Positions 7,951-16,071 of a stretch of DNA of 64,000 nt are shown in pieces. The translations under genes were made by a program, and so were the position numbers. Source of the DNA: DATBGO01 sp050011895 (GTDB lineage Bacteria > Actinomycetota > Actinomycetes > Streptosporangiales > Streptosporangiaceae); assembly GCA_050011895.1 (NCBI GenBank), contig JBEKIF010000005.1, positions 1 through 64,000 on the forward strand. The letters are read 5' to 3'. Numbering within the stretch: the stretch's first letter is position 1; the number at the start of each line of letters is the position of its first letter. The notes below the pieces were generated by a model. It made no database searches. It saw nothing but the letters and a program-made list of their open reading frames with translations, and was not told the origin of the DNA.

Positions 7951-8421
7951 ATGACCATCGCTGTCGAGGAGAAGCGCGTCCGCAGCCTGTTCGAGCGCGT
8001 CGAGGCTGTCGAGGAGGTTGCCGAGACCCTGGCCGACGGCGATGAGCGCCGGGCGAAGCTTCTTGCAGTATCGAGTGCTGCGCTCGCCGAAGAGGGGACC
8101 ATCCGGCCTGTTATCGCCGCCCGGCTGCTAGGCCTCAGCGAGAAGACTGTACGGGCGTGGGCCGCGGAGGGCGTGCTGACCGTCGCCCAGCGGACTCCCC
8201 GTCTCCTGCTGGACGTCCAAAGCGTTCACGCCATCAGCCACATCGTCCGCGAGCTGCGGTCTCTCGGTAAAGACCGGGACCTGCTCGACGAGGTGTGGCA
8301 CCGCCTCGCCGACGCGGCGCTGCTGGAGCGTGACGACCTCCAGGAGAGCATCGGGCAGATGCGCCGGGGCGAGGGGCGCGTGCTCCGGCCGCTACCTCCG
8401 GAGGGCGCGGGAAGCCGCTAA
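7951..8421 (+). CDS. Helix-turn-helix DNA-binding protein
   Basis: The 156-aa protein has a predicted helical N-terminus (about residues 1-50). It is followed by a MerR/excisionase-like helix-turn-helix at about residues 52-76 (VIAARLLGLSEKTVRAWAAE) and another helical region with RELRSLGKDRDLLDEVWHRL. I place the start at the ATG at 7951 after GAGGGGGG, shorter than the maximal frame. It probably regulates element or neighbouring genes. A possible partner frame beginning with GTG at 8430 breaks after about 15 codons, exactly where the integrase fragment begins. This suggests a deletion removed the rest of a second gene. Confidence 0.75.
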   Translation: MTIAVEEKRVRSLFERVEAVEEVAETLADGDERRAKLLAVSSAALAEEGTIRPVIAARLLGLSEKTVRAWAAEGVLTVAQRTPRLLLDVQSVHAISHIVRELRSLGKDRDLLDEVWHRLADAALLERDDLQESIGQMRRGEGRVLRPLPPEGAGSR

Positions 8422-8459
8422 AATCCGGGGCGTGCCTACCGAAGTCGTGGCCACGCCTC

Positions 8460-8901
8460 GTGCGCGTGCACGGGCTTAGGCACGGCCACAGGACGTGGAT
8501 GGCCGAGGACGGCATCCCCGAGATCCTTGCCGAGCAGCGGCTCGGCCATCAGGTGCCAGGGATGCGCGGCCTGTACGCCCACGCCTCGAACCGGATGCGA
8601 GACGACCTGAAAGCCGCCCTCCAGGCCCGCTGGGAAGAATCCCTCAGCGACCGCGCGGCCATCGACCTGCACTCACCCGTGCCATTACTGGACGAATTGC
8701 TGGCACCGCTGCGCGGGGAAACCCCCGAACCAGCTCAGCCGACGACACCACAAATCACGGAACAGCACCTGCTTGGACCGGGAGGCAGGGAGAAGATAAT
8801 CTCCCAAATTCCTCCCAGGCACTCGAAAAGCCCCACCCCGCCAACCAGGGTGGAGCCAGTACTACGAGCTTCTGACCTGGCCAGATACCAGGAACGATCG
8901 A
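8460..8901 (+). pseudogene. Tyrosine integrase, C-terminal fragment
   Basis: The frame contains the catalytic end of a phage-type integrase: HGLRHGHRTWMAEDGIPE with the HxxR box, then EQRLGHQVPGMRGLYAHAS with the second His and the nucleophilic Tyr. A C-terminal tail ending ISQIPP follows. The N-terminal arm-binding and core-binding domains and the first catalytic Arg are missing (about 250 residues). The frame also lacks its own stop and runs on through the tRNA-Ala gene. It sits directly beside the tRNA, as integrases of such elements do. It cannot be active as it stands. Confidence 0.85.
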
Positions 8902-8944
8902 GTGGAGCTAGCGAGACTCGAACTCGCGACCCCCTGCTTGCAAA
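8902..8944. repeat. Right attachment repeat in tRNA-Ala
   Basis: This is the 43-bp copy that lies inside the functional tRNA gene. It is identical to 4491-4533 and marks the right end of the element. Confidence 0.88.
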
Positions 8945-8975
8945 GCAGGTGCTCTTCCAGCTGAGCTATAGCCCC
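8903..8975 (-). tRNA. tRNA-Ala(TGC)
   Basis: Reverse-complement cloverleaf with acceptor arm GGGGCTA pairing to TAGCTCC, D-arm AGCTCAGCTGG, and anticodon stem CCTGC/GCAGG around the loop TTTGCAA (anticodon TGC). The T-arm carries GTTCGAGTC, and the discriminator is A. CCA is not encoded. Its 3' part is duplicated at 4491-4533, so it served as the integration target. Confidence 0.95.
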
Positions 8976-9871
8976 GCGCTGCGGCGTTCCAAGGGTACCT
9001 GGGGAGGCGCGCCAGTGTCCGGTCGGCCAGCCGTGGCCTGTGGTGACGGACGGGCCCCTGGTTCGGACGCGGCGGCCTGCGCAGGAACCGGTAAGCCGAC
9101 CTGATCAGCCGGCCGGCCGACGCCCGACGCGGACGCCGCTAACCGTTCCGCGCTTACCCAGGCCGCGCCGAGTAGGTCAGGCAGGCCAGCGACGCTGGCG
9201 AGCAGGTGGGTGGCGCCCGCCCGCCGGAGCCGCTCCCTGGTATGGATCCCGGTCAGGACTCCGGCGACGATGCCGGCCCCGGATCGCTTCCCGCTCAGGA
9301 TGCCGCTCTCGGTACAGTGCGCAACCACCGCGTCACGTACATCCCGGATACCCAGCCGGAGCATCGCTGACAGCACCAGGTCCGGAGCTGGGCTGCCCCG
9401 TGGCACATCTTCAGGACAGATCGTCAGGTCGACCCGGTCCCACCAGCCGAGAGTGTCGAGCACCAGCCCGAGCACCCGCCGGGAGAACCCGGAGGTCAGG
9501 CAGACGCGCACGCCCATTCCGGTCAGCTTGTCGATGGCCTGCTCCGCGCCAGGCACCGCGACGACGCCCGTCCGGTCGACGGCGGCGCTGTAGGACCGGT
9601 CGAACGCGAGCTGGGCGGCCTGCGCCCTGGCCTGGCTCTCCGGAAACAGGCTCTGCAGAACGTCGATGCTGGCCCGGCCCCGTGCACGGTGCACCTGGGC
9701 CATGCACCGAGCGTAGGCGGCCGTGCCGGTCACCACGCCCTGGGTGGCGATGGCCTCCGAGTAGGCACGTTCGACCATGCCGTCGTCAGTGACAGTTGTC
9801 CCGATCAGGCCACAGCAGACGAGTGAGACTATGGGGGTCTCACTCGCCTGCTCGCCTGCAGGTAGCGCCAT
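8966..9871 (-). CDS. HAD-superfamily protein with lost catalytic residues (probable pseudoenzyme)
   Basis: The 301-aa frame has the layout of phosphonatase-like HAD hydrolases. Motif I normally reads CDLxGTTV with a nucleophilic Asp, but here it is CCGLIGTTV, with Gly (GGC) instead. Motif II (VCLTSGFSR) is intact. The segment equivalent to motif III reads RGSPAPDLV. Motif IV, normally GDTxSD, reads HCTESG, so both acidic metal ligands are gone. Phosphatase or phosphonatase activity is therefore unlikely. A binding or regulatory role, or early decay, is possible. The last codons overlap the 5' end of tRNA-Ala by 10 bases. DLW-39 lies 18 bases upstream. Confidence 0.8.
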   Translation of the reverse strand: MALPAGEQASETPIVSLVCCGLIGTTVTDDGMVERAYSEAIATQGVVTGTAAYARCMAQVHRARGRASIDVLQSLFPESQARAQAAQLAFDRSYSAAVDRTGVVAVPGAEQAIDKLTGMGVRVCLTSGFSRRVLGLVLDTLGWWDRVDLTICPEDVPRGSPAPDLVLSAMLRLGIRDVRDAVVAHCTESGILSGKRSGAGIVAGVLTGIHTRERLRRAGATHLLASVAGLPDLLGAAWVSAERLAASASGVGRPADQVGLPVPAQAAASEPGARPSPQATAGRPDTGAPPQVPLERRSAGL

Positions 9872-9889
9872 CGGCGGTCCAGCCGGAGG

Positions 9890-10009
9890 TCAGTTATCGC
9901 TAGTTGTCGCCTCGGTCCATAGGTCGAGCTCGGCACGGTCAGCCTGGACCTTCCTCCAGACGGCCAGGACACCGACCCCGACCAGGGCCAGCAGGACCAG
10001 CTTCTTCAC
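9890..10009 (-). CDS. DLW-39 family protein
   Basis: This short gene encodes exactly 39 aa with the family signature ELDLWTEAT near the end. A hydrophobic N-terminal helix (LVLLALVGVGVLAVW) is followed by a basic/acidic stretch (RKVQADRAELDLW). The family is conserved across actinobacteria near gyrA and the tRNA-Ile/tRNA-Ala genes, and its function is unknown. The GTG start at 10009 is preceded by GGAG. It is probably a single-pass membrane peptide. Here it lies about 30 kb from gyrA rather than next to it. Confidence 0.92.
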   Translation of the reverse strand: MKKLVLLALVGVGVLAVWRKVQADRAELDLWTEATTSDN

Positions 10010-10103
10010 AGTGCGCACTCCTCAAGCTTGGACAGCGGCGGATCCCGGCCGACGTGGCGCGACCCGCTTCGCTGAGTTTCAAGAAGCCTAGCAAGCCGGG
10101 CGG

Positions 10104-11858
10104 TCAACGCGGCCGGGCTACCCGAGTCTCGTCCCACACCGGGCCGTCCGCCTCGTAAACATCCCCGGCGGCCCCGAAGACCAGGAAGCGGTCGAACGAG
10201 CGGGCGAACCAGCGGTCATGCGTGACGGCTAGAACGGTCCCTGCGTACGATTCCAGGCCTTCCTGCAGCGCCTCCGCGCTGGCCAGGTCGAGGTTGTCGG
10301 TCGGCTCGTCGAGCAGCAGCAATGTCGCCCCGGCCAGCTCAAGCAGCAGGATCTGGAGTCTCGCCTGCTGTCCGCCCGACAGCGTGCCGAATGGCTGCCC
10401 AGCACATGATTGCAGCTCGTACCGCGCAAGAGCGGACATTGCGTCATTAACGAACATCGCATGCTCGGTCAGCACGATCTCGCGCGGACTTCGTCCGGCC
10501 AGGTCCGGGCGAAAATGCGTCTGGGCGAAAATCCCCGGCACGACCCTCGCCCCGAGCCGTGCCAGGCCCGTGTGCGCGACCTCGTCCCCGGCGAGCAAGC
10601 GCAGGAAATGTGTTTTCCCTGAGCCGTTGGAACCAAGCACCGCGACCCGCTCGCCATACCAGACTTCCAGGTCGAATGCGTTCATCAGCCCGCTGAGTTC
10701 AAGGTTCTCGCAGATCACGGCGCGCTTCCCGGTGCGGCCGCCGCGCAGCCGCATCCGCACGTTCTGCTCCCGCGGCGCCAGTTCGGGTGGCCCTTCATCC
10801 TCGAACTTGCGCAGCCTGGTCACCGCTGCCTGCAGGCGTGAGGCCATGTCGGAGTTGTAAGCCGCCTTCTGCCGGTACATCCGCACCAGCTGCTTCAGCT
10901 TCTCGTGCTCTTCGTCCCACCGCCGGCGCAGCTCGTCCAGCCGCTCGATCCGGTCTTCGCGTGCGCGGGCGTAACTGGCGAATCCGCCGCCGTGCACCCA
11001 GACGTTCGCGTCCTCGACCGTGATGATCCGCTCGGCGCAGTTCGCCAGCAGCTCCCTGTCATGACTGACCAGGAGCACGGTCTTGGGCGTGGCTGCCAGC
11101 TGCTGTTCGAGCCAGAGCTTGCCCGGCACATCCAGGTAGTTGTCCGGCTCGTCCAGCAGCAGCACCTCGGCCTTGCCGCGCAACAGTGATTCGAGCACGA
11201 GGCGCTTCCGCTCGCCGCCGGACAAGGTGTGTACCTCGCGCCAGCGGCAGCGGTCGTACGGAATGCCGAGAGCCGCGGTACAGCACGCGTCCCAGTGCAC
11301 CTCGGCCTCGTAACCGCCCGCGTCGCCCCACTCCGTGAGCGCGGCGGCGTAACGGAGCTGGGTCGGCTCGTTGTCGCGCTCCATCATCGCGAGCTCAGCG
11401 GCGTCCAGCCTGGCTGCAGCCTCCTGGATGCGGCGCGGGGCGACGGACACCAGCAGATCGTGCACCGTCGACTCGTTCCCGAGGCGGCTCACCCCCTGGT
11501 CAGCCTGCGCGCTGGCGGCTTCCGCAACCGTCCCGCCGCCGTCCCCGTCAGGGCCGACGGCCGGACCGGCCCCCGCTCCCGCGCGGGGGCGGTCCCCAAG
11601 AGGGCCGGCGGCCGGACCGGCCCCGGCCAGGCCGCCGACGAACTGACGCATCACGCCGAGGCCGCCGCTCGACGTCACCGTTCCCGCCTGAGCTGCGGAA
11701 TCGCCCGCTATCAGCCGCAGCAGCGTGGTCTTACCCGCTCCGTTCGGACCGATCAGCGCGGCCTTGATACCGTCGCCGACCCGGAACGAGACGTCGTCGA
11801 GCAGCACCCGGCCATCAGGCAGGATATGGCTGATGTGCGCAGCCTCGACGTGACCCAC
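10104..11858 (-). CDS. ABC-F family ATPase
   Basis: The 584-aa protein has two ABC domains and no membrane segments. The first has GPNGAGKTTLL (Walker A), LSGGERKRL (signature) and LLLDEPDNYLD (Walker B). The second has GSNGSGKTHFL, LSGGQQARLQ and LLLDEPTDNLD. ABC-F proteins act on ribosomes in translation or antibiotic protection. The first domain contains a long Gly/Ala/Pro-rich insertion between Walker A and signature (about residues 75-130), unusual but common in actinomycete paralogs. I start at GTG 11858 because the product then begins with the family pattern VGHVEAAHISHILPDGRVLL. The longer frame to 12161 runs through a palindromic repeat and is unlikely to be translated. Confidence 0.9.
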   Translation of the reverse strand: MGHVEAAHISHILPDGRVLLDDVSFRVGDGIKAALIGPNGAGKTTLLRLIAGDSAAQAGTVTSSGGLGVMRQFVGGLAGAGPAAGPLGDRPRAGAGAGPAVGPDGDGGGTVAEAASAQADQGVSRLGNESTVHDLLVSVAPRRIQEAAARLDAAELAMMERDNEPTQLRYAAALTEWGDAGGYEAEVHWDACCTAALGIPYDRCRWREVHTLSGGERKRLVLESLLRGKAEVLLLDEPDNYLDVPGKLWLEQQLAATPKTVLLVSHDRELLANCAERIITVEDANVWVHGGGFASYARAREDRIERLDELRRRWDEEHEKLKQLVRMYRQKAAYNSDMASRLQAAVTRLRKFEDEGPPELAPREQNVRMRLRGGRTGKRAVICENLELSGLMNAFDLEVWYGERVAVLGSNGSGKTHFLRLLAGDEVAHTGLARLGARVVPGIFAQTHFRPDLAGRSPREIVLTEHAMFVNDAMSALARYELQSCAGQPFGTLSGGQQARLQILLLELAGATLLLLDEPTDNLDLASAEALQEGLESYAGTVLAVTHDRWFARSFDRFLVFGAAGDVYEADGPVWDETRVARPR

Positions 11859-12000
11859 CGTGCCCCCAATGGCTTCTCCTGTGGCTGACACTATCCGGAT
11901 GGACCCGGTGGCCTTCAACCAGAAATTCGCTGACAGCGCGCCTCCGGCGCCAGCGGGGAGCGTCAACCGGCGACCGAACTGACCTCGCGAGCGGTCTCTT

Positions 12001-12074
12001 GCGTACCTATACCGGATTATGTTCATGCCATGACCCGGTATGCCCTTTACATCCCCACCAAATCCGGTATAAGC
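12001..12074. repeat. Palindromic repeat, left copy (inverted partner at 32600-32674)
   Basis: The ends TATACCGGATT and AATCCGGTATA form an imperfect palindrome around a variable middle. The reverse complement of 32600-32674 matches over the outer 18 bases (GCGTACCTATACCGGATT) and over about 25 bases at the other end (TCCCCACCAAATCCGGTATA plus flank). The centres differ. This copy lies in the divergent gap between the ABC-F gene and the DUF1707 gene. Confidence 0.85.
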
Positions 12075-12141
12075 AGTGGGCCCCCCGCCGCCGACCTCGC
12101 CCCACTTTCGCAAGCATCCCGCCGGGGCCGACAATGGCCCG

Positions 12142-12753
12142 ATGGACCCCGAGGATTTCAAGGCAAATTCGCGGCTGCGAGCCTCCGATGCCGACCGGGA
12201 CCGCGCGGCATCTGTGCTGAATGAGGCCCTGGCTGAAGGCCGGCTGACCGCGCAGGAGCATTCGGATCGGCTCGACTCGATCTATGCCGCGCGAACTCAC
12301 GCTGACATCGTGCCGATTATCGACGACCTCCCGGCTAGATCCGAGTTCGGCCCGCCAGCTCTCCGGCCAGCTGGTGCGGTAGTGCCCGCGGACTCGGCCA
12401 GGCCGATCATCGCGATCTTCGGCGGCGCGACGCGGAAAGGCGCCTGGCGGGTGCCGCGGACCACCACGGTGGTCACGGTTTTCGGCGGTGCCGACATGGA
12501 CCTGCGCTACGCGGTCCTCCCGGCCCGCGACATCACGATCAGGTCCTTCTGCGTGTTTGGCGGCATGTCCATCACCGTGCCGCCGGAGATGCACGTGATC
12601 GACTCGGGTATTGCGATCTTCGGCGGCCGTGATGTCTCCGGCGAGAGCGGCGAGTCGGCCAGGCCCGACGCGCCCGTGCTGCGCCTGACCGGTGCGTGCG
12701 TCTTCGGCGGCATCAGCGTCAAGCACAAGGCACGCAAGAACAAGAGCAGCTGA
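12142..12753 (+). CDS. DUF1707 / cell-wall-active-antibiotics-response domain protein
   Basis: The 203-aa protein starts with a DUF1707 domain (about residues 8-55: LRASDADRDRAASVLNEALA, then LTAQEHSDRLDSIYAART). It ends in a repetitive beta region with several IFGG or VFGG turns (IIAIFGGATRKG, VTVFGGADMDL, CVFGGMSIT, IAIFGGRDV, CVFGGISV), like the LiaF C-terminal domain. It is predicted to be cytosolic or membrane-associated and is sometimes linked to envelope stress sensing. The ATG at 12142 removes a non-conserved extension. It is transcribed away from the ABC-F gene. Confidence 0.88.
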   Translation: MDPEDFKANSRLRASDADRDRAASVLNEALAEGRLTAQEHSDRLDSIYAARTHADIVPIIDDLPARSEFGPPALRPAGAVVPADSARPIIAIFGGATRKGAWRVPRTTTVVTVFGGADMDLRYAVLPARDITIRSFCVFGGMSITVPPEMHVIDSGIAIFGGRDVSGESGESARPDAPVLRLTGACVFGGISVKHKARKNKSS

Positions 12754-12761
12754 GCCGCGGC

Positions 12762-13682
12762 TTAATAGCCAGCGGCCGGGTCGATCCGGCCCACCAGCTG
12801 CTCACCGGCGGCGAACCTCGCCACATTCTCCCTGATCCGCAGGGCGAGCATCCGGTCGGTCATCTCGATGGTGTCCGCGGTGTGCGGGGTGATGATGCAG
12901 CGCTCCAGGTTCCACAGCGGGTGCCCGTCCGGCAGCGGCTCGGGATCGGTGACGTCCAGGCCAGCGCCGCCAATGGTGCCCTGGCTCAGCGCGGCCACCA
13001 GGGCGTCGGTGTCAACGTGGCGTCCCCGCGCCACGTTCACCAGCCAGGCATCTGGCCGCATGGCCGCCAGCTGGGCCGGGCCGATGATGCGCTCGGTGCT
13101 TGGCGTGAGGGCGAGAGCGAGGAAAACGACCCGGGCGCTGGCCAGAGCCTCATGCAGCCGGGCCGTATCCAGGGTATGGGCGGCTCCGGGAACCGGTTCG
13201 GGATGACGGCGCACAACGGTCGCTGTGACCCGCAGCGGGGCGAGCAGCTGCAGCAGGCTGGCGGTGATGCCGCCGCCGCCGAGGATCGTCACCGGCTGGT
13301 CGTAGAGGCTCTCGCCGGCGCTCTCCCCCCAGGACCGGGCGGTGATGCGGGTGCGCAGCAAGCGCAGGCCCGCGAGCGCCAGGGCCAGCGCGTGCTCGGC
13401 AACCGGCTCGGCGTAGGCCCCCTTGGCGGAGGTCCAGATCCGGTCGTGATCGAGGAGGCCGTCCGCCGTCACCCGCTCGATGCCAGCCATGGGCAGCTGG
13501 ATCCAACTGGCCGAGCTCGCTGAGGCCAGCGCTTGGCGCAGACCAGCGATGTCGGCTGACTCGAGCCAGATGAGCGCATCGGCCTTGGCGTCGACATCGG
13601 CGGGCTCGCCGCCGCCTGCCCTGACCGCCCGCTCAGCGAACTCGCTGCGCGCCGGGCCGATCGCTACCCGCGGTATTTTCAC
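12762..13682 (-). CDS. D-isomer-specific 2-hydroxyacid dehydrogenase
   Basis: The 306-aa protein has a Rossmann segment VTILGGGGITASLLQLLAPL (normally GxGxxG, about residues 135-155). The catalytic Arg is in VNVARGRHVDTDALV, the Glu is within GLDVTDPEPLPDGHPLW and the His is in CIITPHTADT, as in the family. It would reduce a 2-keto acid with NAD(P)H, substrate unknown. I start at GTG 13682, since the longer frame enters a tandem-repeat array. Its stop faces the stop of the DUF1707 gene 9 bases away, a convergent pair. Confidence 0.9.
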   Translation of the reverse strand: MKIPRVAIGPARSEFAERAVRAGGGEPADVDAKADALIWLESADIAGLRQALASASSASWIQLPMAGIERVTADGLLDHDRIWTSAKGAYAEPVAEHALALALAGLRLLRTRITARSWGESAGESLYDQPVTILGGGGITASLLQLLAPLRVTATVVRRHPEPVPGAAHTLDTARLHEALASARVVFLALALTPSTERIIGPAQLAAMRPDAWLVNVARGRHVDTDALVAALSQGTIGGAGLDVTDPEPLPDGHPLWNLERCIITPHTADTIEMTDRMLALRIRENVARFAAGEQLVGRIDPAAGY

Positions 13683-13710
13683 ACCCTGGACCCTAGCCTG
13701 GCCGGAATTG

Positions 13711-13860
13711 CGGACCCCTAACCTCACCAGAACCGCGGACCCCTAACCTCACCAGAACCGCGGACCCCTAACCTCACCAGAACCGCGGACCCCTAACCTC
13801 ACCGGAACCGCGGACCCCTAACCTCACCAGAACCGCCGACCCTTAACCTCACCGGAACCG
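13711..13860. repeat. Tandem array of six 25-bp units
   Basis: The unit cggacccctaacctcaccag plus aaccg occurs six times without spacers at 13711, 13736, 13761, 13786, 13811 and 13836. A degenerate partial copy precedes it at 13691. Only units 4 and 6 differ by a few bases. The period is not a multiple of three, so it is not coding. It separates the dehydrogenase gene from the end of the first cox operon. Confidence 0.95.
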
Positions 13861-13901
13861 CAGTCTGAGCGGTCGCCGCAGGCGGATGCGGCGGCCCGGG
13901 A

Positions 13902-15149
13902 TCACCGGCGGGCATTGAACTGAGCCGGCCGGACGGCGGCCCGGCGCCGGACCGGGTCGGCCAGCGCCGCGGTGAGCTGGCTAAGGGCCTGCACCGTGTG
14001 CGCGCTCACCACCGCGTCGCAGTGCGGCCACGCGGCCGCCATGCCGCCTGCCAATGGCTGGTAGCTGGCGCTCTTGGTGCGCGGGTTGACCCAGACGATG
14101 CGGTGTGCCACCAGCGAGAGGCGCTCCATCTCGCGGCGGACGATCTGCGGATCGCCGGTATCCCAGCCATCGGAGACGATCACCACGACCGCTCCCCTGG
14201 CTGTCCCGCGGCGCCCGTAGGCATCGTTGAACTCCTTCAGCGATGCCCCGATCCTGGTCCCGCCCAGCCAGTCGGGCGCCGCCTGCCCGGCCCGCCGCAG
14301 AGCCGGGCCGGGCAGCGACCTCGACAGCGCCGGGGTCAGCCTGGTCAGCTGGGTGGCGAAACTGAATACCTCCGCGTTGCCGCCGCCTGCCGCGCAGTAG
14401 AGCAGCTGGATCATGGCGCGCGCGTAGGGCTCCATCGAACCGGAGATGTCGCACAGCACCACCAGCTTGCGCGCCCGCCGTGCGGGCGCGCGCGAGATCA
14501 GCCGGAACACGTCACCCCCGGTGCGGCGGGCCTGCCGCAGGGTCGAGCGCATGTCTGTATGCGGGCCGCCGGGCCTGCGCCGTTGGCGGCGGGATCTGCG
14601 CACCGGCACAGCGAGCGTGATCCTGCGCATCAGGGCCGCCAGTTGCCGGAGCTCTAGGTCGGACAGCTCGGCGAAGTCCCTGGCGGCCAGGCGCTCTGCG
14701 CTGCTGCCCAGGTACCGGTTCTCGACTTCGTGGCCGGCGTCGGGCTCGTCGGCCCTGCTACCGTCCTCGGCAAGCTGCAGAGCGTCCGCCCGGGCCCCGC
14801 TGGCGTGCATCCTGGCCGCCCTAGCCGCCTGCGCGAGCAAGTCCCGGGGGGTTCGCGGGTCACGGGATGCCAGCCGTGCGGCGTTCTGGTCGCCGCGCTG
14901 GTCCGCCGGATCGGCCAAGCCGCCGAAGACCTGGCTGAAGACCGCTGCCAGCACCTCGCCATGCTCCTTACTGGACACAAGTGTCGCTAGCGCGCACAGG
15001 TAGAGCGAGCGCGGTGTCTGTGGCCTCGCCAGCGTGACCGCGGCCGCGAATCGCTCGGCCCGGCCCGGCCCGACCGGCAGGCCCGCCAGCCGCAGGGCGG
15101 CGCTGAGCCGCGCCGCGACCTCGGCCAGGTCGTCAGCCATCGCCGTCAT
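13902..15149 (-). CDS. coxE: CoxE-like von Willebrand factor A protein, first copy
   Basis: The 415-aa protein has an N-terminal helical region and a C-terminal VWA domain. The metal-ion site DISGSM is near residue 230, followed by FATQLTRLTPAL and IVSDGWDTGDP, matching the CoxE family. CoxE works with the AAA+ ATPase CoxD in maturing the Mo-Cu site of aerobic CO dehydrogenase. It is the last gene of the minus-strand operon coxM-S-L-D-E, 15 bases after coxD. Several ATGs lie close together at the start, and I keep the longest at 15149. A second CoxE is encoded at 29377-30510. Confidence 0.92.
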   Translation of the reverse strand: MTAMADDLAEVAARLSAALRLAGLPVGPGRAERFAAAVTLARPQTPRSLYLCALATLVSSKEHGEVLAAVFSQVFGGLADPADQRGDQNAARLASRDPRTPRDLLAQAARAARMHASGARADALQLAEDGSRADEPDAGHEVENRYLGSSAERLAARDFAELSDLELRQLAALMRRITLAVPVRRSRRQRRRPGGPHTDMRSTLRQARRTGGDVFRLISRAPARRARKLVVLCDISGSMEPYARAMIQLLYCAAGGGNAEVFSFATQLTRLTPALSRSLPGPALRRAGQAAPDWLGGTRIGASLKEFNDAYGRRGTARGAVVVIVSDGWDTGDPQIVRREMERLSLVAHRIVWVNPRTKSASYQPLAGGMAAAWPHCDAVVSAHTVQALSQLTAALADPVRRRAAVRPAQFNARR

Positions 15150-15164
15150 CAGCCATCGCTGTCA

Positions 15165-16058
15165 TCACCTATCGCCGCTGACCATGCCCGCGAAGCCGGC
15201 CTCGCGCGCCGCTTGCAGATCCTCGGCGTATTTGAGCACCGCGCCCGCACTCTGCTCGGCTGCCTTCTCATCGAGCTGCTCTGCGCCCAGCACCTGCAGC
15301 GCAGCAGTCCAGCTGATGGCCTCGGCCACGCCCGGCGGCTTGGCCAGGTCCATATCGCGCAGCCGGGCGACGCCCCTGGCCACCTGGTCGGCCAGCGGGA
15401 CCGCGGCGGCGGGCACCCGGCGGCGGATGATCGCCGCTACCCGGCTGATGTCCGGGTAATCGATCCAGTGGTACAGGCAGCGCCGCTTGAGCGCGTCGTG
15501 CAGGTCACGGGTGCGGTTCGAGGTCAGCACCACCACCGGCGGCAGCGCGGCCCGCCTCGTCCCGAGCTCAGGAATGGTCACCGCCGATTCGGCCAGCAGC
15601 TCGAACAGGAACGCCTCGAACTCATCGTCGCTTCGGTCCACCTCGTCGATCAGCAGCACCGCGGGGCGTGGTCCCGGATGATCGATGGCGGCCAGCAACG
15701 GCCGGGCGAGCAGGAAGTCGGCGCCGAACAGGTCGGCCTCGTGCGGTGTCTCGCCCCTGGCCTCGGCCAGCCGGATGGCCAGCAGCTGCCTCGGATAGTT
15801 CCACTCGTACAGTGCCTCGGCCGAGGTCAGGCCTTCATAGCACTGCAGCCTGATCAGCGGGGTATCCAGCGCTCCGGCCAGGGCCTTGGCGGCCTCGGTC
15901 TTACCGACGCCGGGCTCGCCCTCCAGCAGCAGCGGCTGGCCCATCCGCGCGGCCAGGAACAGCGCAGTGCCAAGCGGCTGGTCGGCCAGGTAGTCGGTGC
16001 CCTCAAGGGCACCGAGCAGTGCGGCGACGTCGGGCAGCTGCTCCGCCAGTTCGCTCAT
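15165..16058 (-). CDS. coxD: CoxD-like MoxR AAA+ ATPase, first copy
   Basis: The 297-aa protein has Walker A (LEGEPGVGKTEAAKAL) near residue 43, Walker B (AVLLIDEVDRSDDEFEAFLF) near 133 and sensor 1 VVVLTSNRTRDLHDALKRR near 175. All are typical of MoxR ATPases. CoxD is required for sulfuration and copper loading of the CoxL active site in other bacteria. A GGAGG site precedes the ATG. It lies 13 bases after coxL and 15 before coxE, so it is clearly operonic. Confidence 0.93.
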   Translation of the reverse strand: MSELAEQLPDVAALLGALEGTDYLADQPLGTALFLAARMGQPLLLEGEPGVGKTEAAKALAGALDTPLIRLQCYEGLTSAEALYEWNYPRQLLAIRLAEARGETPHEADLFGADFLLARPLLAAIDHPGPRPAVLLIDEVDRSDDEFEAFLFELLAESAVTIPELGTRRAALPPVVVLTSNRTRDLHDALKRRCLYHWIDYPDISRVAAIIRRRVPAAAVPLADQVARGVARLRDMDLAKPPGVAEAISWTAALQVLGAEQLDEKAAEQSAGAVLKYAEDLQAAREAGFAGMVSGDR

Positions 16059-16071
16059 CGGTAGCCTCCGG

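Larger units (their letters stand above)
4491..8944. mobile_element. Decayed integrated element in tRNA-Ala(TGC), about 4.4 kb
   Basis: A 43-bp direct repeat of tRNA-Ala bounds this segment, and a tyrosine integrase fragment abuts the intact tRNA on the right, as in actinomycete integrative elements. The second near-identical 20-mer at 4639-4658 and 8799-8818 reinforces the paired ends. The cargo is a 170-aa unknown, a 49-aa protein, an ECF sigma/anti-sigma pair, a collapsed second pair and a helix-turn-helix gene. No conjugation gene and no intact integrase remain, so it should be immobile by itself. Confidence 0.75.

Noticed and set aside
10104..12161. A 685-aa ABC-F protein
   Set aside because: The extra N-terminus runs through a palindromic intergenic repeat, and the family start pattern begins at 11858.
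13711..13860. CRISPR array
   Set aside because: The 25-bp units are directly adjacent with no unique spacers, and no cas gene is near.
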